A DNA stretch of 64,000 bases from an uncultured Anaeromusa sp. (lineage in GTDB: Bacteria > Bacillota > Negativicutes > Anaeromusales > Anaeromusaceae). The position numbers and the translations under genes are program-made. Under the pieces are notes generated by a model. The model ran no database searches. It was given only the letters and a program-made list of their open reading frames with translations, and was not told the DNA's origin. The stretch lies in NCBI RefSeq assembly GCF_963668665.1, contig NZ_OY764902.1:2235501-2299500 (forward strand). The letters run 5' to 3'. Below are positions 21,921 to 32,077 of the stretch, in pieces (positions within the stretch are counted from its first letter, which is position 1; each line of letters begins with the position of its first letter).

Positions 21921-23327
21921 ATGCGTTTAGAACATGATTTTCTCGGAGAATTGCAAGTAGCGGACGAGGTGTATTACGGAGTGCAAACCATGCGAGCCAT
22001 GGAGAATTTTCGTATCACAGGCCACAATCTGGACAGCGATTTCATTGTTGCCCTGGCGATGGTGAAAAAGGCGGCGGCTAAGGCCAATATGGCGACAGGA
22101 CGCTTGGATCAAACGATTGGCAAGGCTCTTGTTGCAGCGGCAGATGAAATTATTGCGGGAAAACTGCATGATCAATTTCCGGTGGATCCCATTCAGGGCG
22201 GCGCCGGCACCTCGATCAATATGAATACCAATGAAGTGCTTTGCAATCGGGCTCTGGAGATTCTCGGCGATAAAAAAGGGAACTATGACCGGATATCGCC
22301 GAATAATCATGCGAATATGGCGCAGTCTACTAATGACGCCTTCCCGACAGCCATTAAAGTTTGCGCCATTCAAAAAGGACGTTTGCTGGTGAAGGCGCTG
22401 CGTGAATTGGCGGAGGCGCTGGAAGTTAAGGCCGAGAAATTCAAGCGGGTTATGAAAATGGGTCGGACTCATTTGCAGGATGCCGTGCCTGTTACGCTGG
22501 GCCAGGAATTTGCTTCGCATGCGTCGGCGGTTCGTCGCGGCGCTAAACGTATTGAAACGGCTTTGGATCACCTGCATGCCGTCAATATGGGCGCTACTGC
22601 CGTCGGTACCGGCTTAAATGCCGAACCTGAGTATATTGTAGAAGTAGTGAAACAACTGGCTGAAATCACCGGCGAACCCTTTGTTACGGCTGGCAATTTG
22701 ATGGATGCCACCCAAAATACCGATGGCTTTGCGGATATCTCCGGCGCGATGAAAATCACGGCGCTGCCGCTGATTAAGATGGCTAACGACTTTCGTTTGA
22801 TGGCGTCCGGTCCTCGCTGCGGTTTGGGCGAACTGAAACTGCCGCCGCGTCAGCCCGGTTCTTCCATTATGCCCGGCAAAGTGAACCCGGTTATTCCGGA
22901 AGTGCTCAATCAGACCTGCTACCAGGTTATCGGCAATGATTTGGCGGTGACTTTGGGAGTAGAGAACGGTCAGTTTGAGCTCAACGTTATGGAGCCGGTC
23001 ATGGCGTATAATATCTTCAATTCGATGACGATGCTGACCAATGTGGTGCATACCTTCCGTACGCTGTGCGTGGAAAAGGTGGAAGCAGATGAAAAGCAAT
23101 GCCAGAAATGGCTGGATAACAGCGTGGGTATTGTTACCGCGTTGCTGCCGCATGTTGGGTATGAAAACTCTTCGATGCTGGCCAAAGAAGCGTATGCCAC
23201 AGGCCGCCCTATCCGCGATTTGATTCTGGAGAAGAAGCTTTTGACCCAAGAAGCGATGGATATTATCCTGTCACCGGAAGAAATGACCGTACCGGGTATT
23301 GCCGGCAAAAAACTGTTAGTGAAGTAA
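21921..23327 (+). CDS. aspA: Aspartate ammonia-lyase (aspartase)
   Basis: A 468-residue lyase converting aspartate to fumarate and ammonia, the usual aspartase length. It begins MRLEHDFLGELQVADEVYYG and carries GGAGTSINMNTNEV, SPNNHANMAQSTNDAFPTAI and the superfamily signature GSSIMPGKVNPVIPE with the catalytic Ser loop. MRxExDFLGE favours aspartase over class II fumarase. The ATG at 21921, eight bases after AGGGGG, is the better start; an ATG two codons upstream is too close to it. It is followed by a terminator. Together with asparaginase and the DASS transporter it forms an aspartate-to-fumarate route. Confidence 0.93.
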   Translation: MRLEHDFLGELQVADEVYYGVQTMRAMENFRITGHNLDSDFIVALAMVKKAAAKANMATGRLDQTIGKALVAAADEIIAGKLHDQFPVDPIQGGAGTSINMNTNEVLCNRALEILGDKKGNYDRISPNNHANMAQSTNDAFPTAIKVCAIQKGRLLVKALRELAEALEVKAEKFKRVMKMGRTHLQDAVPVTLGQEFASHASAVRRGAKRIETALDHLHAVNMGATAVGTGLNAEPEYIVEVVKQLAEITGEPFVTAGNLMDATQNTDGFADISGAMKITALPLIKMANDFRLMASGPRCGLGELKLPPRQPGSSIMPGKVNPVIPEVLNQTCYQVIGNDLAVTLGVENGQFELNVMEPVMAYNIFNSMTMLTNVVHTFRTLCVEKVEADEKQCQKWLDNSVGIVTALLPHVGYENSSMLAKEAYATGRPIRDLILEKKLLTQEAMDIILSPEEMTVPGIAGKKLLVK

Positions 23328-23354
23328 GAAACTGTTAAGCAAGAAGGTTTGCAA

Positions 23355-23383
23355 AGAAGCCTCGGATGACCGAGGCTTCTTTT
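23355..23383 (+). terminator. Terminator of aspA
   Basis: The hairpin AGAAGCCTCGG-ATGA-CCGAGGCTTCT with a T-run starts 28 bases after the stop codon. Confidence 0.9.
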
Positions 23384-23440
23384 GCGTCCTGCGGACTGCC
23401 TTGCTCTCCAAAAGCCGCAAAAAAAACCGGCGGCTGGCCA

Positions 23441-23540
23441 TTAGAGAATCTCCATTTTCTCCTGTTAAACTCGTACTCAGTAACCTTCCTGCGTTCCCTC
23501 CATTTACTCCCTCTACTCTTGTTCAATATTTTTTCTCTGG
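23441..23540. repeat. Dispersed pyrimidine-rich intergenic repeat, copy B
   Basis: Contains TCTCCTGTTAAA, ACTCAGTAACCTTCCTGCGT, CCCTCCATTTACTCCC and TCTACTCTTGTT in the same order as copy C (46310-46412), and matches the right half of copy A (8003-8172). It lies between the aspA terminator and glnS. Confidence 0.65.
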
Positions 23541-23602
23541 CCCTGGCCTAAAAAGCTATGCTAAAATACTATAATAGAATACAGAATAAAGGAGTCAGCA
23601 TA

Positions 23603-25288
23603 ATGAGCACAGATGAATCTTTTGTCTCTACGCATTTCATTCAAGCTATTATTAATGAAGATAATAAAACCAATAAGTACGGTCAGAAGGTGCATACCCG
23701 CTTTCCGCCTGAGCCGAACGGCTATTTACATATCGGTCATGCCAAGTCCATCTGCCTGAATTTTGGCTTGGCCTTGGAGTATGGCGGGCAATGCAACTTG
23801 CGTTTTGATGATACAAATCCCAGTAAAGAGGAAACCGAATATGTTGACTCGATTCAAGAAGATGTACATTGGCTGGGGTTTGACTGGCAAGAGCGCCGCT
23901 TTTACGCTTCCGATTATTTTGAGAAGCTCTATGAATGCGCCTGTCAATTAATTCGCGACGGCAAGGCCTTTGTTTGCGATTTGACGGCGGAGCAAATGCG
24001 CGAACATCGGGGGACTTTGACTGAGCCAGGCAAGGAAAGCCCTTGCCGTAACCGGAGCATCGAAGAAAACCTCGATTTGTTTGCACGTATGCGGGCCGGA
24101 GAATTTGCCGACGGCAGCCGGACGCTGCGGGCGAAAATCGATATGGCCTCGCCGAACTTGAATATGCGCGATCCTGTATTGTACCGGATCATGCGGGCGC
24201 ACCATCATCGCACAGGAGACGCCTGGTGCATTTATCCGATGTATGATTACGCCCATCCGGTTTCTGACGCGTTAGAGGGCATTACTCATTCCATCTGCAC
24301 CTTGGAATTTGAGGATCATCGGCCTCTTTATGATTGGACGCTGACGGCATTGGGCTTTGACCCGCGGCCGCAGCAGATTGAATTTGCTCGGCTCAATCTT
24401 ACCCGGACGATCATGAGCAAGCGCTATTTGCGGCGTTTAGTGGAGGAAGGCCGCGTCAGCGGCTGGGACGATCCTCGGATGCCTACCATTTCCGGTTTGC
24501 GGCGCAGAGGCTATACGGCAGCAGCTATTCGTGATTTTTGCGAGCGCATTGGCGTGGCGAAAAGCAACAGCCAAGTCGATGTGGCGATGCTGGAGCATTG
24601 TGTGCGGGAAGACCTCAATGCCAAGGCGGCACGGGCCATGGCGGTGCTGCGGCCGCTCAAAGTGGTTATCACCAACTACCCGGAAGGCCAGGAAGAATGG
24701 CTGAGTGCGGAGAATAATCCGGAAAATTCGGAGATGGGCGAGCGGCAGATTCCATTTGGCCGAGAACTGTATATTGAGCAAGAGGATTTCATGGAGGAAC
24801 CGGCGAAAAAGTTTTTCCGTTTGGCTCCGGGCAAAGAAGTGCGCCTCAAGCATGCCTATATTATTTGCTGCGAAGAAGTAGTGAAAGACGAAAACGGCAA
24901 TATCCTAGAGGTGCGGTGCACCTATGATGCGGATACCAAAAGCGGCGGTCCCAACAGCGCGAAAAAAGTCAAAGGCGTACTGCATTGGGTTTCGGCGGCG
25001 CATGCGAAAAAGGCGCAGGTGCGTTTGTATGATTATCTGTTGCTGCCCGAAGAAGAGGGCGTAGACAGCACTGATTTTGCAAATCGCATGAATCCGGCTT
25101 CTTTGGAGATTGTGGAAGCCATGGTGGAGCCGTCGCTGGCTTCAGCGGCCCCGGGAACTCATTATCAATTCCTGCGTACCGGATATTTCTGCGTGGACAC
25201 AGTAGAGTCTAAAGCAGACGCCCTGGTGTTCAATCGTGTTGTTGGCTTGCGTGATTCCTGGGCCAAGGTGCAAAAGAACCAAGGATGA
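23603..25288 (+). CDS. glnS: Glutaminyl-tRNA synthetase
   Basis: A 561-residue class I synthetase charging tRNA-Gln. The HIGH region appears as [14 protein letters not shown] and the KMSKS counterpart as [12 protein letters not shown]. The C-terminal anticodon-binding beta-barrels are present (for example [19 protein letters not shown]). The ATG at 23603 follows AAAGGAGTCAGCATA. Many Firmicutes lack GlnRS and use GatCAB transamidation, so a full-length glnS is informative for the lineage. It is monocistronic, with its own terminator. Confidence 0.95.
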   Translation: MSTDESFVSTHFIQAIINEDNKTNKYGQKVHTRFPPEPNGYLHIGHAKSICLNFGLALEYGGQCNLRFDDTNPSKEETEYVDSIQEDVHWLGFDWQERRFYASDYFEKLYECACQLIRDGKAFVCDLTAEQMREHRGTLTEPGKESPCRNRSIEENLDLFARMRAGEFADGSRTLRAKIDMASPNLNMRDPVLYRIMRAHHHRTGDAWCIYPMYDYAHPVSDALEGITHSICTLEFEDHRPLYDWTLTALGFDPRPQQIEFARLNLTRTIMSKRYLRRLVEEGRVSGWDDPRMPTISGLRRRGYTAAAIRDFCERIGVAKSNSQVDVAMLEHCVREDLNAKAARAMAVLRPLKVVITNYPEGQEEWLSAENNPENSEMGERQIPFGRELYIEQEDFMEEPAKKFFRLAPGKEVRLKHAYIICCEEVVKDENGNILEVRCTYDADTKSGGPNSAKKVKGVLHWVSAAHAKKAQVRLYDYLLLPEEEGVDSTDFANRMNPASLEIVEAMVEPSLASAAPGTHYQFLRTGYFCVDTVESKADALVFNRVVGLRDSWAKVQKNQG

Positions 25289-25300
25289 CATAAATAGTAG

Positions 25301-25330
25301 AAAAGCGTGCCTTCGAGCACGCTTTTTTTC
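25301..25330 (+). terminator. Terminator of glnS
   Basis: The hairpin AAAAGCGTGC-CTTCGA-GCACGCTTTT with seven T's lies 12 bases after the glnS stop. Confidence 0.92.
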
Positions 25331-25419
25331 TGTTTTAGCAGGATTTATGGACCTGTGTGGAGGAATATATCCATAATGCATTAATAACTCTTGCTTGCAA
25401 TTTATGGGTAATCTCTTTG

Positions 25420-25448
25420 TTGGCAGAAGTTCTTGGTAAATATATAGT
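25420..25448 (+). promoter_or_regulatory. Promoter of the activase-like gene
   Basis: TTGGCA (25420-25425), 17-base spacer, TATAGT (25443-25448), about 160 bases before the start codon. Nothing else was recognised in the 317-base gap apart from the glnS terminator. Confidence 0.55.
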
Positions 25449-25605
25449 GCTCAAAGGGAGAAAAGGAGCAAAAGGAATTATTTTTTGCTTGTTTTTGCAC
25501 ATATAAGCAGGAATTTGACTGTTTTTGGGGAATCTTAGTCTACGGATTTTTAGGTAGAGCGTGCTTGCCTGAGGGGAAGCTGGAGAAATGCGTGGAGGTG
25601 GAGGA

Positions 25606-28600
25606 ATGGTTTTGCGTAAGCATTATCAGGCCGGGCTTGATGTAGGGTCAACAACAGTAAAAATTGTCATTACCGATGCAAATGATCGTCTTGTATATAG
25701 CCGCTACCGACGCCATCTCTCAGATGTGCGTACAACTGTAATTTCATTAGTGGACGAAGCGTATGCGGAGTTTCCTGAGGCTGAAATCACCATTGCTGCT
25801 GCTGGCTCTGGCGGCATTGCCGTGGCGGAATGGCTGCAAATCCCGTTTGTTCAGGAAGTAGTAGCCTGTACGGAAAGCATCGGACGCTACATTCCGCAAA
25901 CCGATGTGGCTATTGAGCTGGGCGGCGAGGACGCAAAGATTACTTTTTTTGATCAAGGCGTGGATCAGCGCATGAATGAAACCTGCGCCGGCGGTACAGG
26001 CGCTTTCATCGACCAAATGGCGGCTCTCTTGCAAACCGACGCGGCAGGGCTGAACGAACTGGCTTTGCAACATAGCACGTTGTATCCGATTGCCGCCCGG
26101 TGCGGTGTTTTTGCGAAAACCGACGTACAGCCGTTGCTCAACGAAGGCGCGGCAAAAACCGATATTGCCGCCTCCATTTTGCAAGCAGTTGTCGATCAGA
26201 CGGTGGGCGGGCTGGCTTGCGGCCGCAGTATTCGCGGGCGAGTGGCTTTTTTAGGGGGGCCTTTATTCTTCCTGTCGGCGCTGCGGCAGCGCTTTTCCGA
26301 ATCGCTGAAGCTGAAGGAAGACGAAGTCGTTTTTCCGGAAAATTCGCAGTACTTTGTGGCTTTGGGAGCGGCGCTGCTATCCAAGGAACATGAAGTCTGC
26401 CGCTTTGTCGAGGTGAGAGAAAAAGCATTGGCTTTGCGCAATGTAGCGGTGGAACGGGAAATTGCTTCGTTGACGCCGTTGTTTGCCGAGGAGGAAGATA
26501 AGACTGACTTTTTTCGGCGTCACGGTCGCTCGAAAGTGGCTCGGCGGGAGCTGGCTTCTTTTGCGGGAGACTGCTTTTTAGGCATTGACGTGGGCTCGAC
26601 CACTACGAAGGCGGCTTTGCTTGACGAGGGCGGACAGCTTTTATTCTCTTGGTATGGCAGCAATGAAGGGAATCCCTTGGCTACAGTGGTTTCGATTTTG
26701 CAGGAATTATACCGGAAGCTGCCTAAAGAGGCCAAAATTCGCCAAAGCGCGGTGACCGGCTATGGCGAAGCTTTGATTCAGGCGGCCTTGGGCGTGGATA
26801 TCGGCGAAGTGGAGACGGTGGCCCATTATAAAGCGGCTAATTTTTTCTTGCCTGGGGTGTCTTTCATTTTAGATATCGGCGGACAGGACATGAAGTGCCT
26901 TCATGTGAAAGAAGGCATTATTGACCGAGTTTTGCTGAATGAAGCCTGCTCTTCCGGGTGCGGCTCCTTTTTGGAGACCTTCGCCAACTCCTTGGGACTT
27001 GATGTGAAGGCCTTTGCGGCTGCGGCGCTGACATCCGGTCATCCTGTTGATTTGGGATCGCGCTGCACGGTGTTTATGAATTCCAAAGTGAAGCAGGCGC
27101 AAAAGGAAGGCGCTGCAGTTGGCGATATTTCCGCTGGTTTAGCGTATTCGGTTGTGCGCAATGCGTTGTACAAGGTCATAAAAATCAGCAGACCCGAAGA
27201 ATTGGGGGAACATATTGTAGTGCAAGGCGGCACGTTCTTCAACGACGCTGTATTGCGCGCCTTCGAACTGTCTATTGGCCGCGAGGTGATTCGGCCGGAC
27301 ATTGCCGGTTTAATGGGCGCTTTTGGCGCGGCGCTTTTGGCGTTGGAGCAATGGGACGGCAAGGCGGAGACCGGCTTGTTGTCTTTGGCGGAGCTGCAGC
27401 GTTTTGCAGTGGAAACGGATATCCACCGGTGCGGCCAATGCGGCAACAATTGTCTGCTGACGATCAATCGTTTTACCGACGGACGTCGTTTTATTTCGGG
27501 AAACCGCTGCGAGCGAGGCGCCGGACAGGCTAAGACCAATGCAGAGCTTCCCAATTTATACGCTTATAAGTATCGCCGGCTTTTTGGCTCGTATCGTCCG
27601 TTAGCGGCGGAAGAAGCGCCGCGAGGGCGTGTGGGTATTCCCAGGGTTTTGAATCTATATGAGAATTATCCCTTTTGGTTCACTTTTTTCAATGAGCTTG
27701 GTTTTCGGGTTGAACTTTCGGCTCCTTCGTCTAAAGAACTGTTCAATCGCGGCTTAGAGACCATTCCATCCCAAACGGTTTGCTATCCGGCGAAGCTGGT
27801 GCATGGGCATATTATGGATTTGGCCCATAAGGGAGCGCCTTTCATCTTTTATCCTTGCATTCCTATGGAGAGTAAGGAATTTACAGATGCGGACAATCAT
27901 TATAACTGTCCTGTCGTGGGAAGTTATCCGGAAGTTGTGCGCAATAACATGGATGTGCTGGAAGCAGAAGGCGTGCGGTTGGTGCAGCCGTTCTTGCCTT
28001 TGGATGATCCGAAACGCTTGGCTAAGCGGCTGCAGGAAGAATTGGCGTTTCTGCACTTGCCTTACGGCGAGGTTAAAAAAGCGGTGCGCCGCGCTTATCT
28101 GGAAATGGATCGTTTTCGTTCCGATATACGGGAGATGGGCGAAAAAGCGCTGCAGTACTTGACGGAAACCGGACGTACGGGAATTGTCCTGGCGGGTCAT
28201 CCCTATCATATTGATCCGGAAGTGCATCATGGCATTCCAGACTTGATTTTAGCTAACGGTTTGGCTGTGTTGACTGAGGATGCCGTTTCGCACATGGCGG
28301 CAGCGCCAAAACCGCTGGGCGTTGTGGATCAATGGGTGTATCATTCTCGCTTGTACCGGGCGGCGCAGTTGGTGGCGCAGCAGCCGGAGCTGGAACTGGT
28401 ACAGTTGAATTCCTTTGGGTGCGGCTTGGACGCCATTACGACGGATCAGGTTTCCGATATTCTCGTACGGGCCGGGAAGGTGTATACGGTCCTGAAGATC
28501 GACGAGGGCAGCAACCTAGGCGCGGTGCGCATCCGGATCAGGTCCTTGCTGGCGGCGGTGCGTGAACGGGAACGCCTTGGGGCGTCTGTGGCGGAAAAAA

Positions 28601-29940
28601 CGCCGTTAGTTATTAAATCTCCTTTTACCAAAGCCATGAAAAAGACCCATACTATTTTGTGTCCGCAAATGTCTCCGATTCACTTTCAATTTATGCAGGC
28701 GGCCATGTCTTCGTCAGGTTATCATTTAGAAGTATTGGAGTCGGCGAACAAGCAAGCGGTGGAAGAAGGCTTGCGGTACGTGAACAATGACGCTTGCTAT
28801 CCGGCGGTGATGGTGGTGGGACAGCTTATTCAAGCATTGCAGTCCGGGAGGTACGATCCAGAGACGACGGCGCTGCTGATTTCCCAGACTGGCGGCGGCT
28901 GCAGGGCTACCAATTATATCGGCTTTTTGCGGCGGGCTTTGCGGGAAGCTGGTTTTGCCAACACGCCAGTTATTTCCGCCAACTTTGGCGGCATGGAAAG
29001 TAATCCCGGCTTTAATGTATCAGCGGGCATGGTGAAACGGCTGATTTTGGCCATGCTGTACGGTGATGTGCTGATGCGCGTACTATATCGCACACGGCCC
29101 TATGAGTCGGTGGCCGGTTCTGCGGAAAAGCTGTATGCGACATGGGTGGAACGGTGCAAACTAAATGTGGCCAATGGTGACCGTGGCCAGTTTCGCGATA
29201 ATGTCCGGCGCTTAGTGGCGGACTTTGAAAAATTGCCTTTGAGGCAGGAGGAAAAACCCAAAGTAGGCCTTGTTGGCGAAATTCTTGTTAAATTTCACCC
29301 GGATGCCAATAATGACGTTGTCGGCATTATTGAGCGCGAAGGCGGCGAGGCGGTTGTGCCGGATTTGACCGATTTCATTTTGTACTGCCTATACGATGAT
29401 GAATATCGTTACCAGTATTTATCGGGGAGCCGTATTGACCAACTTGTCAGCAAAGGCTATATTAAGTTAATCAATTGGTTCCGCAAAGATGTGATTCAAG
29501 CTCTGGCTCAAAGTTCGCGCTTTCGTCATATTGAGCCCATTGATGAGTTAGCGCAGAAGGTCAAGGGCATTGTCTCCTTAGGAAACCAAACCGGTGAAGG
29601 CTGGCTTTTGACCGCGGAAATGGTGGAATTGATTGAGGGCGGCGCTCCTAATATCATCTGCATGCAGCCGTTCGCTTGCCTGCCTAATCACATTACAGGC
29701 AAAGGCGTAATGAAAGAGCTGAAGCGCCGTTATGCTAAGGCCAATATAGCAGCCGTTGATTATGATCCTGGCGCCAGTGAAGTGAATCAATTGAACCGGA
29801 TTAAGTTAATGATGTCTGTTGCGTTTAAGCAATTGCGCGACGAACAGCGTCGCCGGCAGCGGCCGGGACAGGAGGAGCAGCAAGCAGCGGCCAGCCTGGC
29901 TGATGTTGTTGGTGCAGAAGTACAGCCGCAAGCGGATTAA
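25606..29940 (+). CDS. Giant 2-hydroxyacyl-CoA dehydratase activase-like protein (two BadF/BcrA ATPase domains plus DUF2229 and HgdB-like region)
   Basis: A 1444-residue protein. Two actin-fold activase domains come first (about 5-265 with [11 protein letters not shown] and [16 protein letters not shown]; about 315-580 with [15 protein letters not shown] and [16 protein letters not shown]). The second NxACSSGCG carries the Cys that holds the bridging 4Fe-4S cluster in HgdC-type activases. A Cys-rich patch follows (CGQCGNNC, about 610), then DUF2229 and a region resembling dehydratase subunits. Homologous long proteins occur widely in anaerobic Firmicutes, but their substrate is unknown; they may act as ATP-driven electron injectors. 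The ATG at 25606 follows GGAGGTGGAGGA. No separate dehydratase subunits are next to it. Confidence 0.85.
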   Translation: MVLRKHYQAGLDVGSTTVKIVITDANDRLVYSRYRRHLSDVRTTVISLVDEAYAEFPEAEITIAAAGSGGIAVAEWLQIPFVQEVVACTESIGRYIPQTDVAIELGGEDAKITFFDQGVDQRMNETCAGGTGAFIDQMAALLQTDAAGLNELALQHSTLYPIAARCGVFAKTDVQPLLNEGAAKTDIAASILQAVVDQTVGGLACGRSIRGRVAFLGGPLFFLSALRQRFSESLKLKEDEVVFPENSQYFVALGAALLSKEHEVCRFVEVREKALALRNVAVEREIASLTPLFAEEEDKTDFFRRHGRSKVARRELASFAGDCFLGIDVGSTTTKAALLDEGGQLLFSWYGSNEGNPLATVVSILQELYRKLPKEAKIRQSAVTGYGEALIQAALGVDIGEVETVAHYKAANFFLPGVSFILDIGGQDMKCLHVKEGIIDRVLLNEACSSGCGSFLETFANSLGLDVKAFAAAALTSGHPVDLGSRCTVFMNSKVKQAQKEGAAVGDISAGLAYSVVRNALYKVIKISRPEELGEHIVVQGGTFFNDAVLRAFELSIGREVIRPDIAGLMGAFGAALLALEQWDGKAETGLLSLAELQRFAVETDIHRCGQCGNNCLLTINRFTDGRRFISGNRCERGAGQAKTNAELPNLYAYKYRRLFGSYRPLAAEEAPRGRVGIPRVLNLYENYPFWFTFFNELGFRVELSAPSSKELFNRGLETIPSQTVCYPAKLVHGHIMDLAHKGAPFIFYPCIPMESKEFTDADNHYNCPVVGSYPEVVRNNMDVLEAEGVRLVQPFLPLDDPKRLAKRLQEELAFLHLPYGEVKKAVRRAYLEMDRFRSDIREMGEKALQYLTETGRTGIVLAGHPYHIDPEVHHGIPDLILANGLAVLTEDAVSHMAAAPKPLGVVDQWVYHSRLYRAAQLVAQQPELELVQLNSFGCGLDAITTDQVSDILVRAGKVYTVLKIDEGSNLGAVRIRIRSLLAAVRERERLGASVAEKTPLVIKSPFTKAMKKTHTILCPQMSPIHFQFMQAAMSSSGYHLEVLESANKQAVEEGLRYVNNDACYPAVMVVGQLIQALQSGRYDPETTALLISQTGGGCRATNYIGFLRRALREAGFANTPVISANFGGMESNPGFNVSAGMVKRLILAMLYGDVLMRVLYRTRPYESVAGSAEKLYATWVERCKLNVANGDRGQFRDNVRRLVADFEKLPLRQEEKPKVGLVGEILVKFHPDANNDVVGIIEREGGEAVVPDLTDFILYCLYDDEYRYQYLSGSRIDQLVSKGYIKLINWFRKDVIQALAQSSRFRHIEPIDELAQKVKGIVSLGNQTGEGWLLTAEMVELIEGGAPNIICMQPFACLPNHITGKGVMKELKRRYAKANIAAVDYDPGASEVNQLNRIKLMMSVAFKQLRDEQRRRQRPGQEEQQAAASLADVVGAEVQPQAD

Positions 29941-29993
29941 AGCAAGTCCTCTTAGGCGTAAGGAAGAAGTAGCAGGGAAAGAAGGAATAGACG

Positions 29994-30464
29994 GTGAAAT
30001 TAAATTTTAGCAAGAAAGAATACGCTGCCTTATTGGAAATGCTGTATATGGCAGATTGGGTGCTTCATGCCCATTCCGAAGAAAAGGGCGAGTCTACGGA
30101 AGAGTATCGTTTGCTTATGCAGAAAGCATTGGAGGCTGCCAAGGATTTTAACTTGGAAGAAGCAGTGGGCCGTGATGATCGAACTGGAGAGTATTATCTT
30201 ACTCGCCGTTTTGGGGAAGAAGGCCGGCCGATGCAAGAAATTGAGCGTTTTGAAAACTATACCTTTTGGGCGGAATTGGTGCATCGCTTGGGACGAAGAG
30301 ATTTTATCCGTCTTTATGGCGAGGAGCGTATCAAGCAAATGAATTTGGAGGAGCGCTATCAGACAGAGTCGGAAATGCAGGTGCGCTATGATGAGGAGTT
30401 TGCCCAATATGGTTTGGAACGTCTGGAGATTATGAAGACGGCTAAGAGCGGCAACGAGCAATAA
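29994..30464 (+). CDS. Conserved hypothetical protein, 156 residues
   Basis: Starts at a GTG preceded by GAAGGAATAGAC and lies 53 bases after the activase-like gene on the same strand, so it may be cotranscribed. It is soluble, highly charged and mostly helical, with MKLNFSKKEYAALLEMLYMA at the start and RFENYTFWAELVHRLGRRDF (about 84-103) in the middle. No metal or nucleotide motif is visible and I do not recognise a named domain. The function is unknown. Confidence 0.6.
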   Translation: MKLNFSKKEYAALLEMLYMADWVLHAHSEEKGESTEEYRLLMQKALEAAKDFNLEEAVGRDDRTGEYYLTRRFGEEGRPMQEIERFENYTFWAELVHRLGRRDFIRLYGEERIKQMNLEERYQTESEMQVRYDEEFAQYGLERLEIMKTAKSGNEQ

Positions 30465-30473
30465 AAGGCTGCA

Positions 30474-30514
30474 AGGAAGCAGTCCGGCGCATGGCGCTGG
30501 ACTGCTTCCTTGTC
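30474..30514 (+). terminator. Strong hairpin after the hypothetical gene
   Basis: A near-perfect stem of about 18 bp (CAAGGAAGCAGTCCGGCGC and its complement, G-U pairs allowed) with an ATG loop. There is almost no U-tract, so it may act as an mRNA 3' stabiliser or a weak terminator. Confidence 0.6.
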
Positions 30515-30617
30515 GTTAGGAAAGGTGCAAAATGAGACTATCTATGATACAATTTACTACAATGAAGATGCAATTTTACTATGAAAGATACATCGGTGAG
30601 GCGAGGAGGCGGCTGGC

Positions 30618-31913
30618 ATGTACCGCGCAGGGAAAATAATTGTATGTTGCTTGCTGTTTTTGTTGGCGTCGGCTTCTCTGTTTGGCGAGCCGGCATTGCC
30701 GAGACCGCAGAGTTTGGCGTCGGAGGAGCGCCGCGAGGCGGTGGCGCAGCCGTTGCTTCGCTGGACGCCCATTGCAGATGCGCTACAATACGAATTGGAA
30801 ATTTGGACTCGCTCGCCAGAAGAGGCTCCTGAAGGATTCGGGCCGCTTTTAAAAACCAAACAGGTTTTTCAGGCTGCGTATCAGGCTGATTTTTCCTTAT
30901 GGGACGAAGAACAAACTTTATACTGGCGGGTGAGGGCTCTGGATTTGGACGGACAGCCGATCAGCCGTTTTTCTCAGAGCGAAGTGCTGCAGGTAAATCC
31001 TAAAAACAAAGGACTGCTTCGGCCTGTGCTGAACGCAGACTTCAACGCCGGCGGTATGGCCTCGCTGTTGTATCCGGTTTATACCTGGGTCATGATTCCT
31101 GGAGCCTCCGGGTATGAAGTGGAGCTTTTGACGGCGGAGCCGGAAAATCCGATAGGAACGGAAGCGTCGACATACCGTATTTGGAGTCAACGGGTGGGCG
31201 CTGTTATTGATTGTTATGACGAGCTGCCGCGCAGCAAGCCAGGCGTGTATTATTGGCGGGTGCGCGGTTTGGACGAGCAAGGAGGCCCTGTAGGCGTATG
31301 GTCGGAGACGGGGCGCTTTACGGTGGATCCTGCCAATGACGGCTGGTATTCGGCTTCTTTTGGGGATAGTATTGTCCATGGCGGCGGTTCGGTTTCTTTT
31401 TCGCCGGCTGACAAGGAATATGATTTTCAAACGTATCTTCACTTTTCACATGTGAACCTGGGGCGCAGCGGCGATACCACAGAAACCATGCTGGCTCGCT
31501 TTGACGCGGACGTATTGCCTTACAATCCGAAATACCTCTTGATTTTGGGCGGCACCAACAGTCTGCGCGGCGGCGTGCCGGCAGAGCAGGTTATCCAAGA
31601 ACTAACGGAAATTGGCGAAAAATGCCGCGTTAAGGGCATTCGGCCTATTTTCCTCACCTTGCCGTCCATTAATCCGGCGGCCATTGAGCGGGTGTTTGAC
31701 GAGCCAACGTCAGAAGGCTGGCGCAGCGCTTTTACTAAAGTCAATCAGTTTATTCGCCGGCAACCGTACTATATTGATTTGGAGCCTCATTTTATTGACT
31801 CCAAGGGCGTAATGCAAAACCGCCTAGCCATTGACGGACTTCATCCCGGCTTGGAGGGTAAAGAACTTATGGCGCAAATCATCGAGCGGAATTGGGTGCG
31901 GGTTACGCGTTAA
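30618..31913 (+). CDS. Secreted SGNH/GDSL-type hydrolase with fibronectin-III-like repeats
   Basis: A 431-residue exported protein with a signal peptide (KIIVCCLLFLLASASLFG). Two fibronectin-III-like modules (about 40-125 and 145-235) share the pattern LxWTPIADALQYELEIW and YWRVRALD / YYWRVRGLDEQG. An SGNH hydrolase domain follows, with Ser251 (FGDSIVHGGG), Gly at GRSGDTT, Asn314 (GGTNS) and Asp406/His409 (DGLHP). SGNH enzymes are esterases, often deacetylating carbohydrates; with the binding modules a cell-surface glycan substrate is plausible but unproven. The ATG follows GAGGAGGCGGCTGGC. It appears to be a single-gene unit. Confidence 0.85.
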   Translation: MYRAGKIIVCCLLFLLASASLFGEPALPRPQSLASEERREAVAQPLLRWTPIADALQYELEIWTRSPEEAPEGFGPLLKTKQVFQAAYQADFSLWDEEQTLYWRVRALDLDGQPISRFSQSEVLQVNPKNKGLLRPVLNADFNAGGMASLLYPVYTWVMIPGASGYEVELLTAEPENPIGTEASTYRIWSQRVGAVIDCYDELPRSKPGVYYWRVRGLDEQGGPVGVWSETGRFTVDPANDGWYSASFGDSIVHGGGSVSFSPADKEYDFQTYLHFSHVNLGRSGDTTETMLARFDADVLPYNPKYLLILGGTNSLRGGVPAEQVIQELTEIGEKCRVKGIRPIFLTLPSINPAAIERVFDEPTSEGWRSAFTKVNQFIRRQPYYIDLEPHFIDSKGVMQNRLAIDGLHPGLEGKELMAQIIERNWVRVTR

Positions 31914-31982
31914 ACGAAATTACGATCGTGTAAGATGAGAAAAAGCTTTACAAAATGGCGGATGTGCCGGATAATAAATAAA

Positions 31983-32004
31983 GACCTGGTTCTAAAACCA
32001 GGTC
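31983..32004. repeat. Intergenic hairpin
   Basis: The perfect stem GACCTGGTT-CTAA-AACCAGGTC lies between the SGNH gene and fabH. There is no T-run on the plus strand; A/T-rich DNA on the left would give a weak terminator for minus-strand transcription. Confidence 0.5.
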
Positions 32005-32077
32005 TAAAAGAAGGCGTCTCCGGCAGATGATTATTTGCCTGGATGCTTCATCGTGGTAGGAATAAAGGAGTGTAATC

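Noticed and set aside
30474..30514. Stem after the 156-residue gene as a small RNA gene
   Set aside because: It is a single hairpin without its own promoter; a 3'-end stabiliser or weak terminator is the simpler reading.
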